This document shows, in pieces, positions 1 to 12,187 of a stretch of DNA of 64,000 nucleotides. Source of the DNA: Diplonema papillatum (Eukaryota > Euglenozoa > Diplonemea > Diplonemida > Diplonemidae). Where the stretch lies: contig JAPJBO010000486.1 in the NCBI GenBank assembly GCA_030068145.1, positions 105,606-169,605 of the forward strand. The letters are read 5' to 3'. The notes under the pieces were generated by a model that saw only the letters and a list, made by a program, of their open reading frames with translations, did no database searches and was not told the DNA's origin. Numbering within the stretch: position 1 is the stretch's first letter; each line of letters begins with the position of its first letter. Made by a program: the position numbers and the translations under genes.

Positions 1-644
1 GTAGAGACAGGACTGCTCCCTGTGGTAGAGCTGATGCCCGTGTCCTGACTCGTCACAGACGGTGAGGTGATGCCGCTCTCACCCAACCCAGCACTTTGTG
101 CAGTCTGTGATCCGGCAGCAGATGAGTTCAGTTGATGGGTCTGCTGTAGATCGTGTACGTAAGCCTCGTATTCTTCTTGGCTGACAAACATGTCCCAGTC
201 GGCCCCCTCTAGAAAGGCAGCTTCGATCTCATTTGTTTCTCGCAACGCGATGCCTCCAATCGACGCGTAGTATTTGTTGCTGTAGTAAACATCGTCATTG
301 AGCTTCGCGCTAATCAAGAACGCCGAAAGCAGGATCCTATGAATGTTACTGCTGTTTAACTGGATTGCTGTTTTGTCGCACAGCCTGTCTATGTAGACGG
401 CCATACAGATGAAGACAGGAGGGCTGCAGTACCCGTATTTGCACATGCGAATGATATAGTCTTTGACGGACAACGGCGCCGTTTTCGGGCCATCAAAAAC
501 GGTTTTTCGTCGGTTCTCACGAACATTGCGATCATTCTTGGCGCAGAGGCTTGTCAATAAGTCTGCCAAAACGGGTAATCTATCGTTGTAGCTCGGCAGG
601 CTCTTCACATCTGAAAAGTGCTTTCGGCTTGGCACCTGCGCCAT
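1..644 (-). CDS. Pho80/PCL-like cyclin, 3' end cut by the window edge
   Basis: The minus strand is open from the ATG at 644 to the window edge, giving about 214 residues and no stop. The product starts MAQVPSRKHF and contains a Pho80/PREG1-type cyclin box: SVKDYIIRMCKYGYCSPPVF, then a VYIDRL helix, a NIHRILLSAFLISAKLNDD stretch and YYSNKYYASIGGI, ending in a segment like LEGADWDMFV. This matches the P/U-type cyclins, which partner Pho85-like CDKs; the kinetoplastid CYC2 group belongs here. The last ~40 visible residues are a Ser/Thr/Gly-rich tail. The ATG is chosen because the frame is clean and the cyclin box begins about 60 residues in, as usual. The role (CDK activation in cell cycle or phosphate signalling) is inferred from the family. 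Confidence 0.85.
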   Translation of the reverse strand, partial: MAQVPSRKHFSDVKSLPSYNDRLPVLADLLTSLCAKNDRNVRENRRKTVFDGPKTAPLSVKDYIIRMCKYGYCSPPVFICMAVYIDRLCDKTAIQLNSSNIHRILLSAFLISAKLNDDVYYSNKYYASIGGIALRETNEIEAAFLEGADWDMFVSQEEYEAYVHDLQQTHQLNSSAAGSQTAQSAGLGESGITSPSVTSQDTGISSTTGSSPVS

Positions 645-1735
645 CGAGCACGTGGCGCGTTCCCCTGTATGCGTCACAAGGTTTACAGTTTTGCGGCCTG
701 CCGATCTTGTTTGCGGATTCCTTTTCCTTTTCTCCGCTCTCGCCTCTTCTCGCTCCCCTCCTGTTAGTGTTTTTCGAATACCGGAATTTTTGAGATTACG
801 CAGGCCAGTAAAGCACCGGGTCGACCGTCGAGGCGGGCGGTTTGAAGTGTTCGGGCTGAGAGCACGTAATGCGAAATGTGAAGTGTTCTCCTCGATGGTG
901 CGTTTGGTTTTGGGTTCTGGCGGGACAAACCTGATCCAAATGGGGGAAATTTTGAAAAATCTGGTGGCGCTCGGGAGTTCTACCAGGAAAATGTACAACT
1001 CCAGGACACAGGCTTGTACCTACCTGTGACAAGGTGTGTACCTGTACCGGTGAGTGTACCTACAGGGAAACGGCAACGAACTTCGAGAGCTGAACGCGAC
1101 GATCAAGAGAGAATGACACTTCACGTGCGTCGTCCTGCTGTGCACGAGGGCGATGGCTTTGGCAAAAAGTGGCAAGCGCCAGCTCCGACCCCATCTGTGA
1201 CTGAACCGACGCCAGGAAAACGATGACGAAGGATGACGACCCCTGCAACGAAAGAAGTACCCAACGCCACGCGTAAAACGGAAGGGAGTATCCACACCAG
1301 CAGGGAAGGGACGCAAAGCTGGTGCAAAAATGAGTGTACGCAGAAAACCCCGACTAGACCATCGCCCTAGATTATCTGCATTCTATCCTCAAACGTTCAC
1401 GGTATATTCGAGGAGCGTTACAGCCGTATGTAGATCATCGCAAACGGGTTGTATGTGAGAAGATACAACAGTGTCATTCTTTGAAACCGGCTAATGATGA
1501 TGACAAGCACCGTGCACGCTTTAAAGGGCTATTGACCTGAAGCCTGAGTCGGTCGTAAGCACATCGCGATTGTCGCCAAACGGTGATACCAGGGCTAGAA
1601 ATGGGCCTGCGACGCGTCAACGTTGACACTACGATTTTACACTATACCTCCTGTGCGGATTTGCGGAATTTCAGTGAACTGGATCGCCTGCGCGAAGTTC
1701 CAGTGAATACGTAACATACGCTACTACTAGGGCAA
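645..1735. other. intergenic stretch, no gene seen
   Basis: This stretch separates the cyclin start from the end of THADA. Only short overlapping frames without family resemblance occur. I see no RNA gene or repeat array. Confidence 0.5.
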
Positions 1736-4700
1736 CTAGGGCAACAAAAACAGAATATCGGCCCATTGCTCCGATGTCAGACTGGTTGGCAAGCACTCAA
1801 GGCACGACAACCAAAGAGACTCGGTTGCATGGGACGGAAGCAAGCTGAAGACTTGCACAGCTGCAGTATTCGCTAGCAGGGCGCCGACCTTGAGGCGGTA
1901 CACAGATGAGAATGCGAGAACTCTCGAGTCGCTCAGTCCGAGAGATGCCAGCACTTCAGCCACCGTTTGAGCCTCGATAACAAGCCGCTTCCCGAATACG
2001 TCCAGAAACGCCGCAAATTCATTGGAGGCGGTTTCATCTTGCGACGAGTCGACCCACTGCTTTATGCGACGCAGTTCCCGCACAGCCAGCTGCACCGTCA
2101 TCAGGTCTTCGGCGTAGAAATTATGATTTTCAACTTCAAACACTACGTTCATGTTGCCAGCGAGCAGTGACGGCGCATACGCGAGAGCAGGAGGCGTAAC
2201 TGACTTAAAGGTGTCACCTTCGTAAAACACAGATGAGCACCCCGCGGTGACAGGGTGCAGAATGACTGAGGACAAGTGCGCGCATGCATTGAGAAGACCC
2301 GCTCGCGAAACGGTGGCCAGGTGGCCGATCCAAGAGAAGCACATGTCGGTCGCATGGTCGACCTGTGCAATTCCGGCTGCTCGTGTGAGGTGAGAAGTGA
2401 AGGTTTGTCTAATAGCTGACGCTGGTCCTTCAGGTGGGTTGGCTACGAGTTTTGCAGCTGCTTCGCGGACATCGTCACTTTCATCATTTAGGAGGGCTGC
2501 CATCACACGTTGGAGATTCACCAGCAGTCCCGCCACAGATTCCCGCAATTCACCCGAAAGCGCCCCAAACACTTCGTCGTAAAGAGTATGCGGTGCTAGT
2601 CTCTGCAACGCAATGACACACCCGAGCCGCACCTCAACCGCTTGATCCGGGTGACTTGCCGTGTAGAGCTCCTCGCTGAGCTTCACTAGACTCTGATGCG
2701 TCGTCGCCTGCGGCTCCCGCAGCTCGGCACTGATGAAGCCGGCCTGAACGTGGATGATGGGCTCGATGACGCTTTGATTGAACACGCAGGCGCGCACGCT
2801 CCACAAGTCGGCAACCAGCGAGTTCGGCCGGGTAGTTGTAGCGGCAATCGCGTGCGATGCTTGTAAGTCGCTGTGCATGAGGGCTACTAAATCTTTCGGC
2901 GACATTGTTGCCGTGCTGACGCCGACGGCTTCTACCAGGCTTTTGAAGTTCTCGGCAACTTGGATATCGCAGACCAGTGCAGGATCACTGATGATGGCGG
3001 CTGACATCCTTTGCAGTGTAACAAGCAGCATCCGCCGTACGTCAGAAAACGAAAGGAGAGACGCATGCCGCGCACCCACCGCAAACAGGGTCTCCGAAAA
3101 CAAATTCGTTGTCGCAGGTAAGCACTGCGCGGCGAGGAAAGCCGCAGCGTCGTGCTGCCTCTCCGTGGCCTCGCAGCTGGCAATGTACAAACAGGCAGAC
3201 CGCCACCTCATTTCGTCCGCCCCAATCTCATTAGAATCGACCGGTGTACAACTAGCTCGCTCGGCATGCGGTAAGCAATCGGCCGCAAAGGACGAAGCCC
3301 CTTCCCCCGCTCCCCGCAGCACGGTATCGCAGACCTTCCAGAACAGCGCCTTCACAAACGGGCACAGCCACATGGGCACTCCGTCGCCTTCGAGCCAGCC
3401 CAATGACCGAATACCCGAGGCAGCCGCGCCAAACACGGCAGTCCGCTCGCCGGGCGTAAAGGCTTCGGTCGACACGAGGAAGTGCTCCACCTGTAGCAGT
3501 CTGCCATGCGCCGCATTGTTTGCTGGCTGCTTGGAAGATTCCAGCTGGATGTTTCGGAACGCGAAGAGCACGGCGTCAGGCAGAGACGGCACATTGACCA
3601 AGGGCACTAATGCACGAGCGGCCATTATGCGGGCCATGCAGTTCTTCAGTGCGTGACACTTGTCAACAAGGGACAAGACAATCATGGCAGGCGATCCAAG
3701 CAACTGAGAAGGGTCAACAGCCGCCGTGTGGGAGTTGTACCACATTAATTGTTGGTGAGTTGTCTCCGCATCGGTTCCCGGGGCCAGAAGCGAAAAGAGA
3801 AGCAGCAAAGGAAACAGGCAGGGGTGCAGCTCTCGATCCTGTCCTGAGGCTGTTGCTTTCGACAAGTGACCCAGGAGCAGAGGAAGAGCTGATTGGTACT
3901 TCGTCAGGAAGTCTCGGAACGACGTGGACCCGGCAGTTGTGCGAGATCCGCCGACAACGCGCTGGAGGAGAGCAGAATACAAGATTAAGCTGCTGTTCCT
4001 AACAGCCCACACCTCGTGGTTGAATCCTTCCAGTGTCACCACCAAGCACCGCGATGCGTACACAAGCACAGCATCTCGGAGAAACGTGTCTTCCACAACG
4101 TACTTCAACACGTTTAAGGCATTGACCTTCTGAAGGTACCCGGGGTCCGATTCTGTCGACGGTGCTTCATCTGATTCAACGATGGAGAGCAAAGCAGAGA
4201 TGGTGAAATGAGCGAGTATTGGAGGGCCAGCAGAGTGATCTTCTGCGTCTAGGATTGCTGTCAACACGTGTGGGAGACCTGCTGACCGGCGGAGGATGCG
4301 CGACGCGTTTTTACTTTGCACCCCTCCCGTGGCAAGCAAGTCCCCCAACCATTGCGAGGGCAGTCCACGAAGCGTCGGGATGCGACAGCGCAACGTACGG
4401 TGGCTGATGACACCCAATGAACTACAAGCTTTTGCGATGGCCCCATTGTGCTTCGAAAGCAGAGCCATCTGAACTAGAGTCTGCCCCGCTGATGCGACAG
4501 ATGCAGCCGGGAGAACTTCGCAAGGTGATCCTTCTTCAGCTAAAGGGACTGTGGAGATGATCTCGCTTATGAGCCCGCAGCCTTCCTTGACGGCGAGCCA
4601 TGAGTTCACGACGACGAGCCTGTCGCCTTCGTCGTCGTGACGGTCCGCAAAAAATGCGTGTCCTCTGCAATCGACGCCGGCCGGTGCGAATTCTTCGACT

Positions 4701-7700
4701 TCGCCCGTCGTCGCCCCCGCAACATTCTTCATCGCGTCCGAGCAAATCTGCTCCACCGCGCGAAGAAGGTTGACGAGCGTGTCTCTCCACTCGTGCCGCA
4801 CAATGCCGGCCTGCAGCGATGCGCTGCCGCAGGCGCGGTTGACGGTCACCATTGACTTCAGGTCGGCGTCCGCCAAGATGTTCTTCACCGCCGCCAGCAC
4901 GCCGTGCGTCGGCAAGAACTCGCCTGGCTTCCGCAAATGCTGCAGGTGCAGCAGCCTCAACAAAAGTGCGTCCAACGCGCTGCGGTGTCTCTGCCACTCG
5001 CCGAGATCTGTACCCGCGTCCGACGGCTTCGCAGGTTGTCTCACGACAAGTTCGCCGTCTGGGGCCAGCTGGACGTCCCAACGCAGGTGGACAGCGTATT
5101 TGCGGTGTAAAAGCCTGTAAATCAGCGCGCCTGAGTCGGCATCTTTGATCTTGCAGCTCTTCATCTCGTTCGCGGCTTTTTGGGCCAACCGCGAGACTTC
5201 CTCCACCGTTTCAAAGCCTGGCAAGGGGGACGGGTACAGTCGCAGGAGATCCCACGTGGCGGCACGCACCTTGTCCCAGCTTTCCGAGAGGGACCCCATT
5301 AGTACTGCGACAAACTCCTTCGGCACGCAAGTCGCGGCGACGCGCTTATAAACCGCGACTGCTTCGTCGGCGTAGGTGCAGCCAGCGGACTTGCTCGCGA
5401 CGTCGCAGAAAAACGAGGCAACGTGGTGCAGCAGATCCATTGCAACGCACCGCCTCTCCAGCGGAGACGTGCTGTAGCTGCTCTTGACGAGGAACCGGGC
5501 GAGCCACAGAAGGTACGCTTCTGTGGCTGCTGCTCGTTGGTGGGTGGTCGTGTCGATCTGGTCGAACTTCTCACGCTTCCGCGAGTCTGTGCAGTCCTTG
5601 TGATACCTGTGGAGTGACTCCTTGCATCGCACGAGCCACTTCCGGAGCAGTTCGCTGTGTTGCGAGCGGAATGCGGAATCGTCGGTTTTGAGGTTGCGGA
5701 CGGTGAACTGCTTCAGCACGTCTATCTCTTCGAGTGACGGCAAATCCGACGGCCTCGACCCGAGACTGAGCAGCTGGGCGGCGTGGATGCGCACTGCGGG
5801 GTTCGCCGACGTGACCGCTACCCGCACGAAGTCAGTCGGTTGCCCCTTAGCCAACTTGATGATGTAAACATGCGCTGCCACGAGCTGGTGGCACAATGCG
5901 GTCTCGGCTTCGGCATCCGCTTGTTGCCGGAATTGTTTGACTTTCTCTTCCGCTATCGATGTGGCGTCGGCCAGCACAGCTGTCGCAACCCAGTCGTAGG
6001 CGGCCAGTAGAGGCTGGAGCGCGTAATTCGCTACATTGTGTCTGAGCAGAGACGTCTTCGTCTCAGTTCCAGGCCGCAACAAAGCCTCCGCCGTCGGCTT
6101 GACGACCTCTCGGACCCACACCTCGCGAGGAACTTCACTCAGCAGCGCCTTTCCGTAAGCAGCGAATAGGCCGCCAGCAGCATGTGCCAGTGCCTTCAAG
6201 TGCATGACGTCCAGGATCCTCTCAACGATGCTCGGACATTCCCGTCGGAGGCAGGCTGCGCCTACAGTGGGCAGCAGCAGCGTCAGCGACGGGTACTTGC
6301 CGCGGCGCTGCCAGTGGCCTGCCAACAGCTTCTTGCAGATGTTCCGGTGGTCCATCGCAGCGCGTGCCGACGGATCGCAGAGCAGCACCCCGGGAAGACT
6401 GCTGGACGCCACGCTTTCTTCGAACTCTGCAGCGTCTTTGTGCGTTTCGAGGACCAAGTGGAACACGTCAGTGAGCAGATGCCCAATGGCCGCTGTTGGC
6501 TCGTCCCACACAAGCCACAACACGTCGAGAATCCGCGTGAGCACCTGCGTGGTGATGTGTGTACTGGGTCCGGGTCAGGGTCAGGGTCAGGGTCAGGGTC
6601 AGGCAGGGTCAGGGTCAGGCAGGGTCAGGGTCAGGCAGGGTCAGGGTCAGGGTCAGGGTCAGGCAGGGTCAGGGTCAGGGTCAGGGTCAGTCAGGGTCGG
6701 TCGTTTCAATGCATCTCACACTACAAAATATGCCTCCGCCCTTTCGCTATCCTTATCAAAAAACTGTTGCGTTGACACACCCTCAGGTGAACAAGGAAAA
6801 TAACTACACTACTGAAGAGGGCCCATGCTTCGACTCCGGATGGAAGGGGGGAAATATAGAGGTAAGGGCCAAATACAATACAAACACAATCTGATTTGTT
6901 CTTCGCTTACACCACCGTGTGTTGTTTTCTCACTCAAGATTTTTTGACCTGTTGTGTTTGTGTGTTTTTTGTCGTGTAGGGGTAGACCCGCATGACCTCA
7001 CGTCCGTTCAACACGTGGTTCGGTAGTTACAGCACTTGGGATCCCTTCTGTTCTTTGTCGGGCAGCATCGTCGAGCATTTCCTTTCAAGCTGGCGCTTAT
7101 GTAAAAAGGAAATGTTAATCAGGAGAAAAGAACTGATGCGTGCGCATCGAGACTTTTCGAGGAGGACCAGCAGAAACGAGTACTCGGTATACTCTCCTTC
7201 TGCCGGCAATACTACATTTAGGGAAGTTGCAGGAGCTTCGCTTGTAAACGGCAGCATTTGTTTTTGCCGTGCTGACGGCATTGCTGGGTGCGGCCTGTAT
7301 CGAAAAAGATGACAAGTAGAGCACACCTCTTGAAGTTTGTCGTCGTAGCGCACCAAAAACCTTGGAACTTCGTCACTTGCCTGCGACTCCAAACGCGCAG
7401 CCAGACACACGGCTTGCTGCTTGACGCAGTCTTTAATTTTGCGGACGACGAGTTCAAAGGTTTGCAACGAGAGGTACCGTAAAGACGGATCGGACGAAGT
7501 GCACAGCGGCTCGATAGCCGGGATGAGGACATCGTAAAGTAAGCATTTGCCTGCTGCGCTGTTGTTGAGGTAGACTTCCTCGTCGCCACAATTGGCGACG
7601 CCTTTGAGCATCGCGACCCGGCTGAAGGTGGGAAGACTGGAAAAAAAGTGCGCGATCGGGTCTGGCTTGGAATCAGGCGACAGGATGCACTGCGACAGTT

Positions 7701-8826
7701 CGGATCCTGTTGCTGGACTGCTGACAGCAGGTGTAGGCACTGGGAAACACGCCACAAGCCATCTGCTCATGTGGGTGGGTTGTGTATCAGCCGGGAAAAT
7801 GCTCCGAAAGAGGAGCGCAGTGATGAGGCCGGCCGCCGTCAGGCTCTCTTTTGGCAGCGACGTGGAAGCCAGGAGCTCCTGGCACAGATTGCAGAGGTCT
7901 CTGAGGGTCGTCGCCAGCTCTGCAGGTGCACCGCCAGCTTTTGCCTGCAACACGATGGCACGAAGCTCGTCTTTATGCCTTTGCAAAAGGTACAGAGCTA
8001 TTCGCGAGAAGTACTTCAAGTCCTCCATGCCGTACCCAGCGCTGGTTGCAACTGCGGGCGATATGTCATCGGGTGACAACGGGGTATCGGCCATGCGGGC
8101 GTCAGCGGTAGCCGGATCTTCCGGGGATGGCGCGTCTCGATTGTCGCCAATCACGGACGCGGTTGCGTCCTTCATCAACATGATGACGCAGTGTGTCATA
8201 AGTGGCAACAACCTTGGGAAGGCAGCTGCGATGCAATCCGTAAAGACGGGTTTCGGGTGGTCCAGAAGGCAGTCAACGTCGCACACAATGTGGAAAGCCC
8301 GTCGAGCCAGGGCAACACTGTGCTCGCTGCTTGTTGTCTTGCCGGCGTGCGGCTGTTTGAGCAGAAACCATTGCTTCTCAGCCCACGCGTCGCATTGCTT
8401 TGCGAACAACTCTTTCACGCAAACCATCGTTTCCGGCTTCGCCGACGAGGCGAAGACGCTGATGGCTGCTTTTTGAAGGTGCGTTAACCGGTGGTCGAAC
8501 AAAAACGAAACCATCAGCGCGGCGACGTGGTGCCACATCGAAGATTCGTCTGCGCATCTGTCGTTGATGGCGGAGCGCGTGAAGATGGCCAGGCCCCACC
8601 CAGCGATGATTCCAGTCTGCTCTTCGACTCGCTTGGCCGCCAGCAATTTCTTAACGTCCGCGACGACCCTGTCCCGCATATCTTCATCGACATCCCCGCC
8701 GCCAGTCGCAGCAGCAGCCCGCTGCACGATCTCGTCACAGCACGCTCGCGTCTCGTCTGCGAAGGCGGTTCCTATGTCGTGCCGCTTCTTCTTCCGCGGC
8801 TGACCTCCCCTCGCCTTCCCAGCCAT
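1736..8826 (-). CDS. THADA: THADA/TRM732 homologue (DUF2428), two exons
   Basis: Two minus-strand frames form one gene: exon 1 is 8826..7327 (500 codons, true ATG) and exon 2 is 6544..1736 (1602 codons, TAG stop), about 2102 residues against ~1950 for human THADA. Exon 2 alone would start at GTG with in-frame TGAs just upstream, but joined in phase 0 it reads YDDKLQE-VLTRILDVLWLV. Exon 1 carries the THADA N-terminal repeats (FSRVAMLKGV, a basic start GKARGGQPRKKKR). Exon 2 has the DUF2428 core: RILRRSAGLPHVLTAIL, KVNALNVLKYVVED and VWAVRNSSLILYSAL. The family is an ARM/HEAT scaffold that activates the TRM7/FTSJ1 2'-O-methyltransferase on position 32 of the tRNA anticodon loop. The intron is inferred from sequence alone. 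Confidence 0.88.
6545..7326 (-). other. 782-nt GT-AG intron of THADA
   Basis: The donor is GAG|GTGTGC at 7326 and the acceptor is CACGCAG|GTG at 6545. Removing it joins the frames in phase 0 and restores a continuous THADA protein. The minus-strand 3' part of the intron is filled by CTGACC hexamers, which serve as a C-rich tract close to the acceptor. The exon 1 frame runs ~100 codons into the intron (stop at 7027), and that stretch has no family resemblance. Confidence 0.75.
6566..6702 (+). repeat. GGGTCA hexamer minisatellite
   Basis: About 20 units of GGGTCA, interrupted by GGCA-type shorter units, lie inside the THADA intron ~20 nt from the 3' splice site. On the transcribed strand they read CTGACC. 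Confidence 0.9.
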
Positions 8827-10256
8827 CGACTTACGCTTAATTGTGTAGCGTCAACCCCCTTTCGTTGTCCCGTCCCGCCTCTCCTACAACTGCAACAATT
8901 CAGAATACCCTTTTCGAAAGCAGGCAACAACGTGCAGGGAACGATTCGACAGTTTGAGCTCTTAGTTCCAGTTCCCTCAGGTACCACCAATCAAATCTAC
9001 ACGGATTACGCTTAGGTGCCAGTCGGTTTTGCGGTCCGTTCTTCCTCAGTCGGGGACCTCTGATGAAAGAGCCTCGCACTTGCAACGCATTGCCCGCTCG
9101 TAATGAATTTTCATTACGAGCGGGCAATGCCTACTACTCCAATTCATCTGGCGCATCCACACTACTTTGATGAGCACGCGCCGAATTGATTGGCTCGTCG
9201 CTCCTTTCAAAGAATACCGTCAGCGCCGTGTCATTTTTCACTCATGATTGTTCTCTGGATGTGACAGCTCTGCAGGCATCGGACAAAGCCAACAATGAAT
9301 CTTCACTATTCCAACTTTGCGACGCTGCTTCAAAACGGAAAAAACACAGGTTATTCCAAGGAAAGAAGAGGGGCAACGCTGTTGCTGTCTGGTTTATCGT
9401 AAACAACTTTCTTTTCGAGAAAGACGTGCTTGCCGCTGCTCCGAGCAATCAAAGCCTTGTTCACTGGCAAGACTTTTTGCGGAGTGTTGCTTGAAATGCG
9501 TGTGAAACAAGCAACGCCTTTATCTCGAGGAAACCACCTGGAGTGCTTTGGGACGCTCGTTTGAAAGGGGCAAGCAACCCCACGCAAAGGGTAGGAAAAG
9601 ACGCATCAGCGTTGTATCCCGACATGTCAAGTAACAAACCGCAAAGGGCGGTCAAAGGTATGTGATCCCTGACACGGTAAGCGCGAGACGTGCATCTCTT
9701 CTTCCTTAGCTGTCTCCAGGTGGCAAACAAGTTGTGCCGTGTGCTGATATCACATGCTGATGAGCAGTGCCGCCATTGCACAGCGCGCAGCTGAAAAATG
9801 TGTACACGAGGGCTTTGTAGCATCCGTGCCAATCTCACTCGACAGAGCGGCTGTCTGAGGTTCATGAAACGATTGCACGACTCGGCGCGCAAAGTACATG
9901 TCGTTCAGCAAAAGGGCTGCCCTGTTCTGCGGGTGGGTGTGTGTGTCGTGTGAAAGCGGGTGTCTGTGCGCCAACTCTGCGGGACGTTGTTCTGGAAGAG
10001 CGAAAAACTTCAGATAAGGGGGCGTAGTTTTGTTGAATATATTGAGCCGAAGCAAAGAGCGGAAAATGTATAATAGGTGCTGCAGGACGAAAGCACCCTG
10101 CCAGCAGCTCCCCTCCGGCGATGTGCCCGCCAAATAGGAGCAAACAGAAGGTGCATGCCAAGCGACGACGCGAGGATGGATCGCAGGTTTGTGTCATCCT
10201 AGAACACTGGGAGCAGTACAGACCTGCTATTGGCTCGCTCTACCGCGCGCAATCCC
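8827..10256. other. intergenic region upstream of THADA
   Basis: No convincing gene is present. Short frames on both strands overlap each other and lack family features. The only clear structure is the palindrome at 9087..9130. The 5' region of THADA should lie here. Confidence 0.5.
9087..9130. repeat. perfect 21-bp-arm palindrome
   Basis: The left arm GCATTGCCCGCTCGTAATGAA (9087..9107) is exactly complementary to 9110..9130 with a 2-nt TT spacer. It could form a strong hairpin or cruciform ~260 bp upstream of the THADA start. Confidence 0.95.
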
Positions 10257-10259
10257 TTA

Positions 10260-10297
10260 GGGAAGCCACAATTAACATTTTGGTAGACATTTTCCAC
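10260..10297 (+). repeat. left TIR of the 6-kb element
   Basis: This 38-bp TIR is identical to the reverse complement of 16221..16258 and is preceded by TTA. Immediately inside lies a run of C residues (about 10306-10315). Confidence 0.8.
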
Positions 10298-10321
10298 GAA
10301 AACCGACCCCCCCCCTAATTT

Positions 10322-10450
10322 CCGAGATTTTCGGAGTCGATTCCTGCCCTTGGCATTTTTTCGCAAAACGCCACGGTTCGATTCCTGCTCTTGGCATTTT
10401 TTTCGCAAAAATCCCGCGGTTCGATTCCTGCTCCGAGCATTTTTTTCCAT
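10322..10450 (+). repeat. three tandem ~52-bp units with pol III B-box-like motif and T-run
   Basis: Three copies of a unit containing (GG)TTCGATTCCTGC, then a GGCATTTTTTTC-like T-run. GGTTCGATTCC fits the tRNA T-arm (B-box) consensus, and the T-runs resemble pol III terminators. They look like reiterated tRNA 3' halves or a SINE tail. No A-box accompanies them. Confidence 0.6.
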
Positions 10451-12130
10451 TTTAGTCAGGTGGATGCACAAGCGTGTTCTGGCCGAGATCACGCGTGTGC
10501 ACCTCTCAGAGTGACAGAACTTTGACGTCTCCGTCCAAATTGTGGCTGAACACGCGTGTTCTTGCCGAGAACACGCTTGTGCCGCCGGGTGCGAACTAGT
10601 TGCACAAGCGTATTCTGGCCGGTCCGCTCGCAATTTTGTTGGATGCAATTTGGTGCCGTAGACGCGGGTTCAATCCCGGCAGCTGGACGTTTTTCCAGTT
10701 TAGTCAGGTGGATGCACAAGCGTGTTCTGGCCGAGATCACGCGTGTGCACCTCGCAAAAAGACAGAACTTGGATGTCTCCGTCCAAATTGTGGCTGCACA
10801 AGCGGGTTCTTCCCGAGAACACGCTTGTGCCGCCGGTTGCGAACTGGTTGCACAAGCGTATTCTGGCCGGTCGCAATTTTGTTAGATGCAATTTGGTGCT
10901 GTAGACACGGGTTCAATCCCGGCAGCTGGACGTTTTTCCAGTTTAGTCAGGTGGATGCACAAGCGTGTTCTGGCCGAGATCACGCGTGTGCACCTCTCAA
11001 AGTGACAGAACTTTGACGTCTCCGTCCAAATTGTGGCTGCACAAGCGGGTTCTTGCCGAGAACACGCTTGTGCCGCCGGTTGTGAACTGGCAGGGCAGAA
11101 TGTGTTGACCGAGGTGCCGGCCCGGCGGCACAAGCGTGTTCTCGGCAAGAACCCGCTTGTGCAGCCACAATTTGGACGGAGACGTCAAAGTTCTGTCACT
11201 TTGAGCACCTCTCGTGCACACGCGTGATCTCGGCCAGAACACGCTTGTGCATCCACCTGACTAAACCGGAAAACGTCCAGCTGCCGGGATTGAACCCGCG
11301 TCTACAGCACCAAATTGCATCCAACAAAATTGCGACCGGCCAGAATACGCTTGTGCAACCAGTTCGCAACCGGCGGCACAAGCGTGTTCTCGGCAAGAAC
11401 CCGCTTGTGCAGCCACGATTTGGACGGAGACGTCAAAGTTCTGTCACTTTGCGAGGTGCACACGCGCGATCTCGGCCAGAACACGCTTGTGCATCCACCT
11501 GACTAAACTGGAAAAACGTCCAGCTGCCGGGATTGAACCCGCGTCTACAGCACCAAATTGCATCCATCCAACAAAACTGCGACCGGCCAGAATACGCTTG
11601 TGCAACCAGTTCGCACCCGGCGGCACAAGCATGTTCTCGGCAAGAACCCGCTTGTGCAGCCACAATTTGGACGGAGACGTCAAAGTTCTGTCACTTTGAG
11701 AGGTGCACACGCATGATCTCGGCCAGAACACGCTTGTGCATCCACCTGACTAAAATGGAAAAACGTCCAGGTGCCGGGGATTGAACCCGCGTCTACGGCA
11801 CCAAATTGCATCCAACAAAATTGCGACCGGCCAGAATACGCTTGTGCAACCAGTTCGCAACCGGCGGCACACGCATGTTCTGGCCGAGAACATGCTTGTG
11901 CAGCCACAATTTGGACGGAGACGTCAAAGTTCTGTCACTTTGAGAGGTCCACACGCGTGATCTCGGCCAGAACACGCTTGTGCATCCACCTGACTAAACT
12001 GGAAAACGTCCAGCTGCCGGGGATTGAACCCGCGTCTACGGAACCAAATTGCATCCAACAAAATTGCGACCGGCCAGAATACTTGTGCATCCACCTGACT
12101 AAAATTGAGAAAACGTCCAGCTGCCGGGGA
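10451..12130. repeat. large inverted array of ~242-bp tRNA-related units
   Basis: About 2.6 units run forward (10451..~11095), then ~4 units run in reverse (~11120..12130) around a centre near 11107. Each unit holds several ACAAGCGTGTTCT motifs in alternating orientation, so it folds on itself, plus GGGTTCAATCCCGGCAGCTG, a T-arm-like segment. The short frames inside are artefacts of the repeat. The two arms could pair over >600 bp. Confidence 0.85.
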
Positions 12131-12187
12131 TTGAACCCGGGTCAATGGCTCCGGAGTCGCCAACCTTGCGACTCAGCCACACTGCTA
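12119..12187 (-). other. tRNA-like sequence, probable founder of the repeat T-arm
   Basis: The minus strand reads GTAGCAGTGTGGCTGAGTCG..., then CCCGGGTTCAATCCCCGG. The first part resembles an A-box of Ser/Leu-type tRNAs and the second is a perfect T-arm with B-box. A canonical cloverleaf does not close: the acceptor ends pair poorly and GAGTCGC/GCGACTC forms a competing hairpin. I read it as a tRNA-derived SINE head or pseudo-tRNA rather than a working tRNA. Confidence 0.45.

Noticed and set aside
6566..6702. Internal telomere tract
   Set aside because: The unit is GGGTCA with irregular short units, not TTAGGG-like, and it lies inside an intron; better called a minisatellite.
10451..12130. 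CRISPR-like array
   Set aside because: The repeat units are ~242 bp, diverged and inverted, with no unique spacers; the genome is eukaryotic.
12119..12187. Functional tRNA gene
   Set aside because: The T-arm is perfect, but the acceptor and D-arms do not close and a 7-bp competing hairpin exists; better a tRNA-derived relic.
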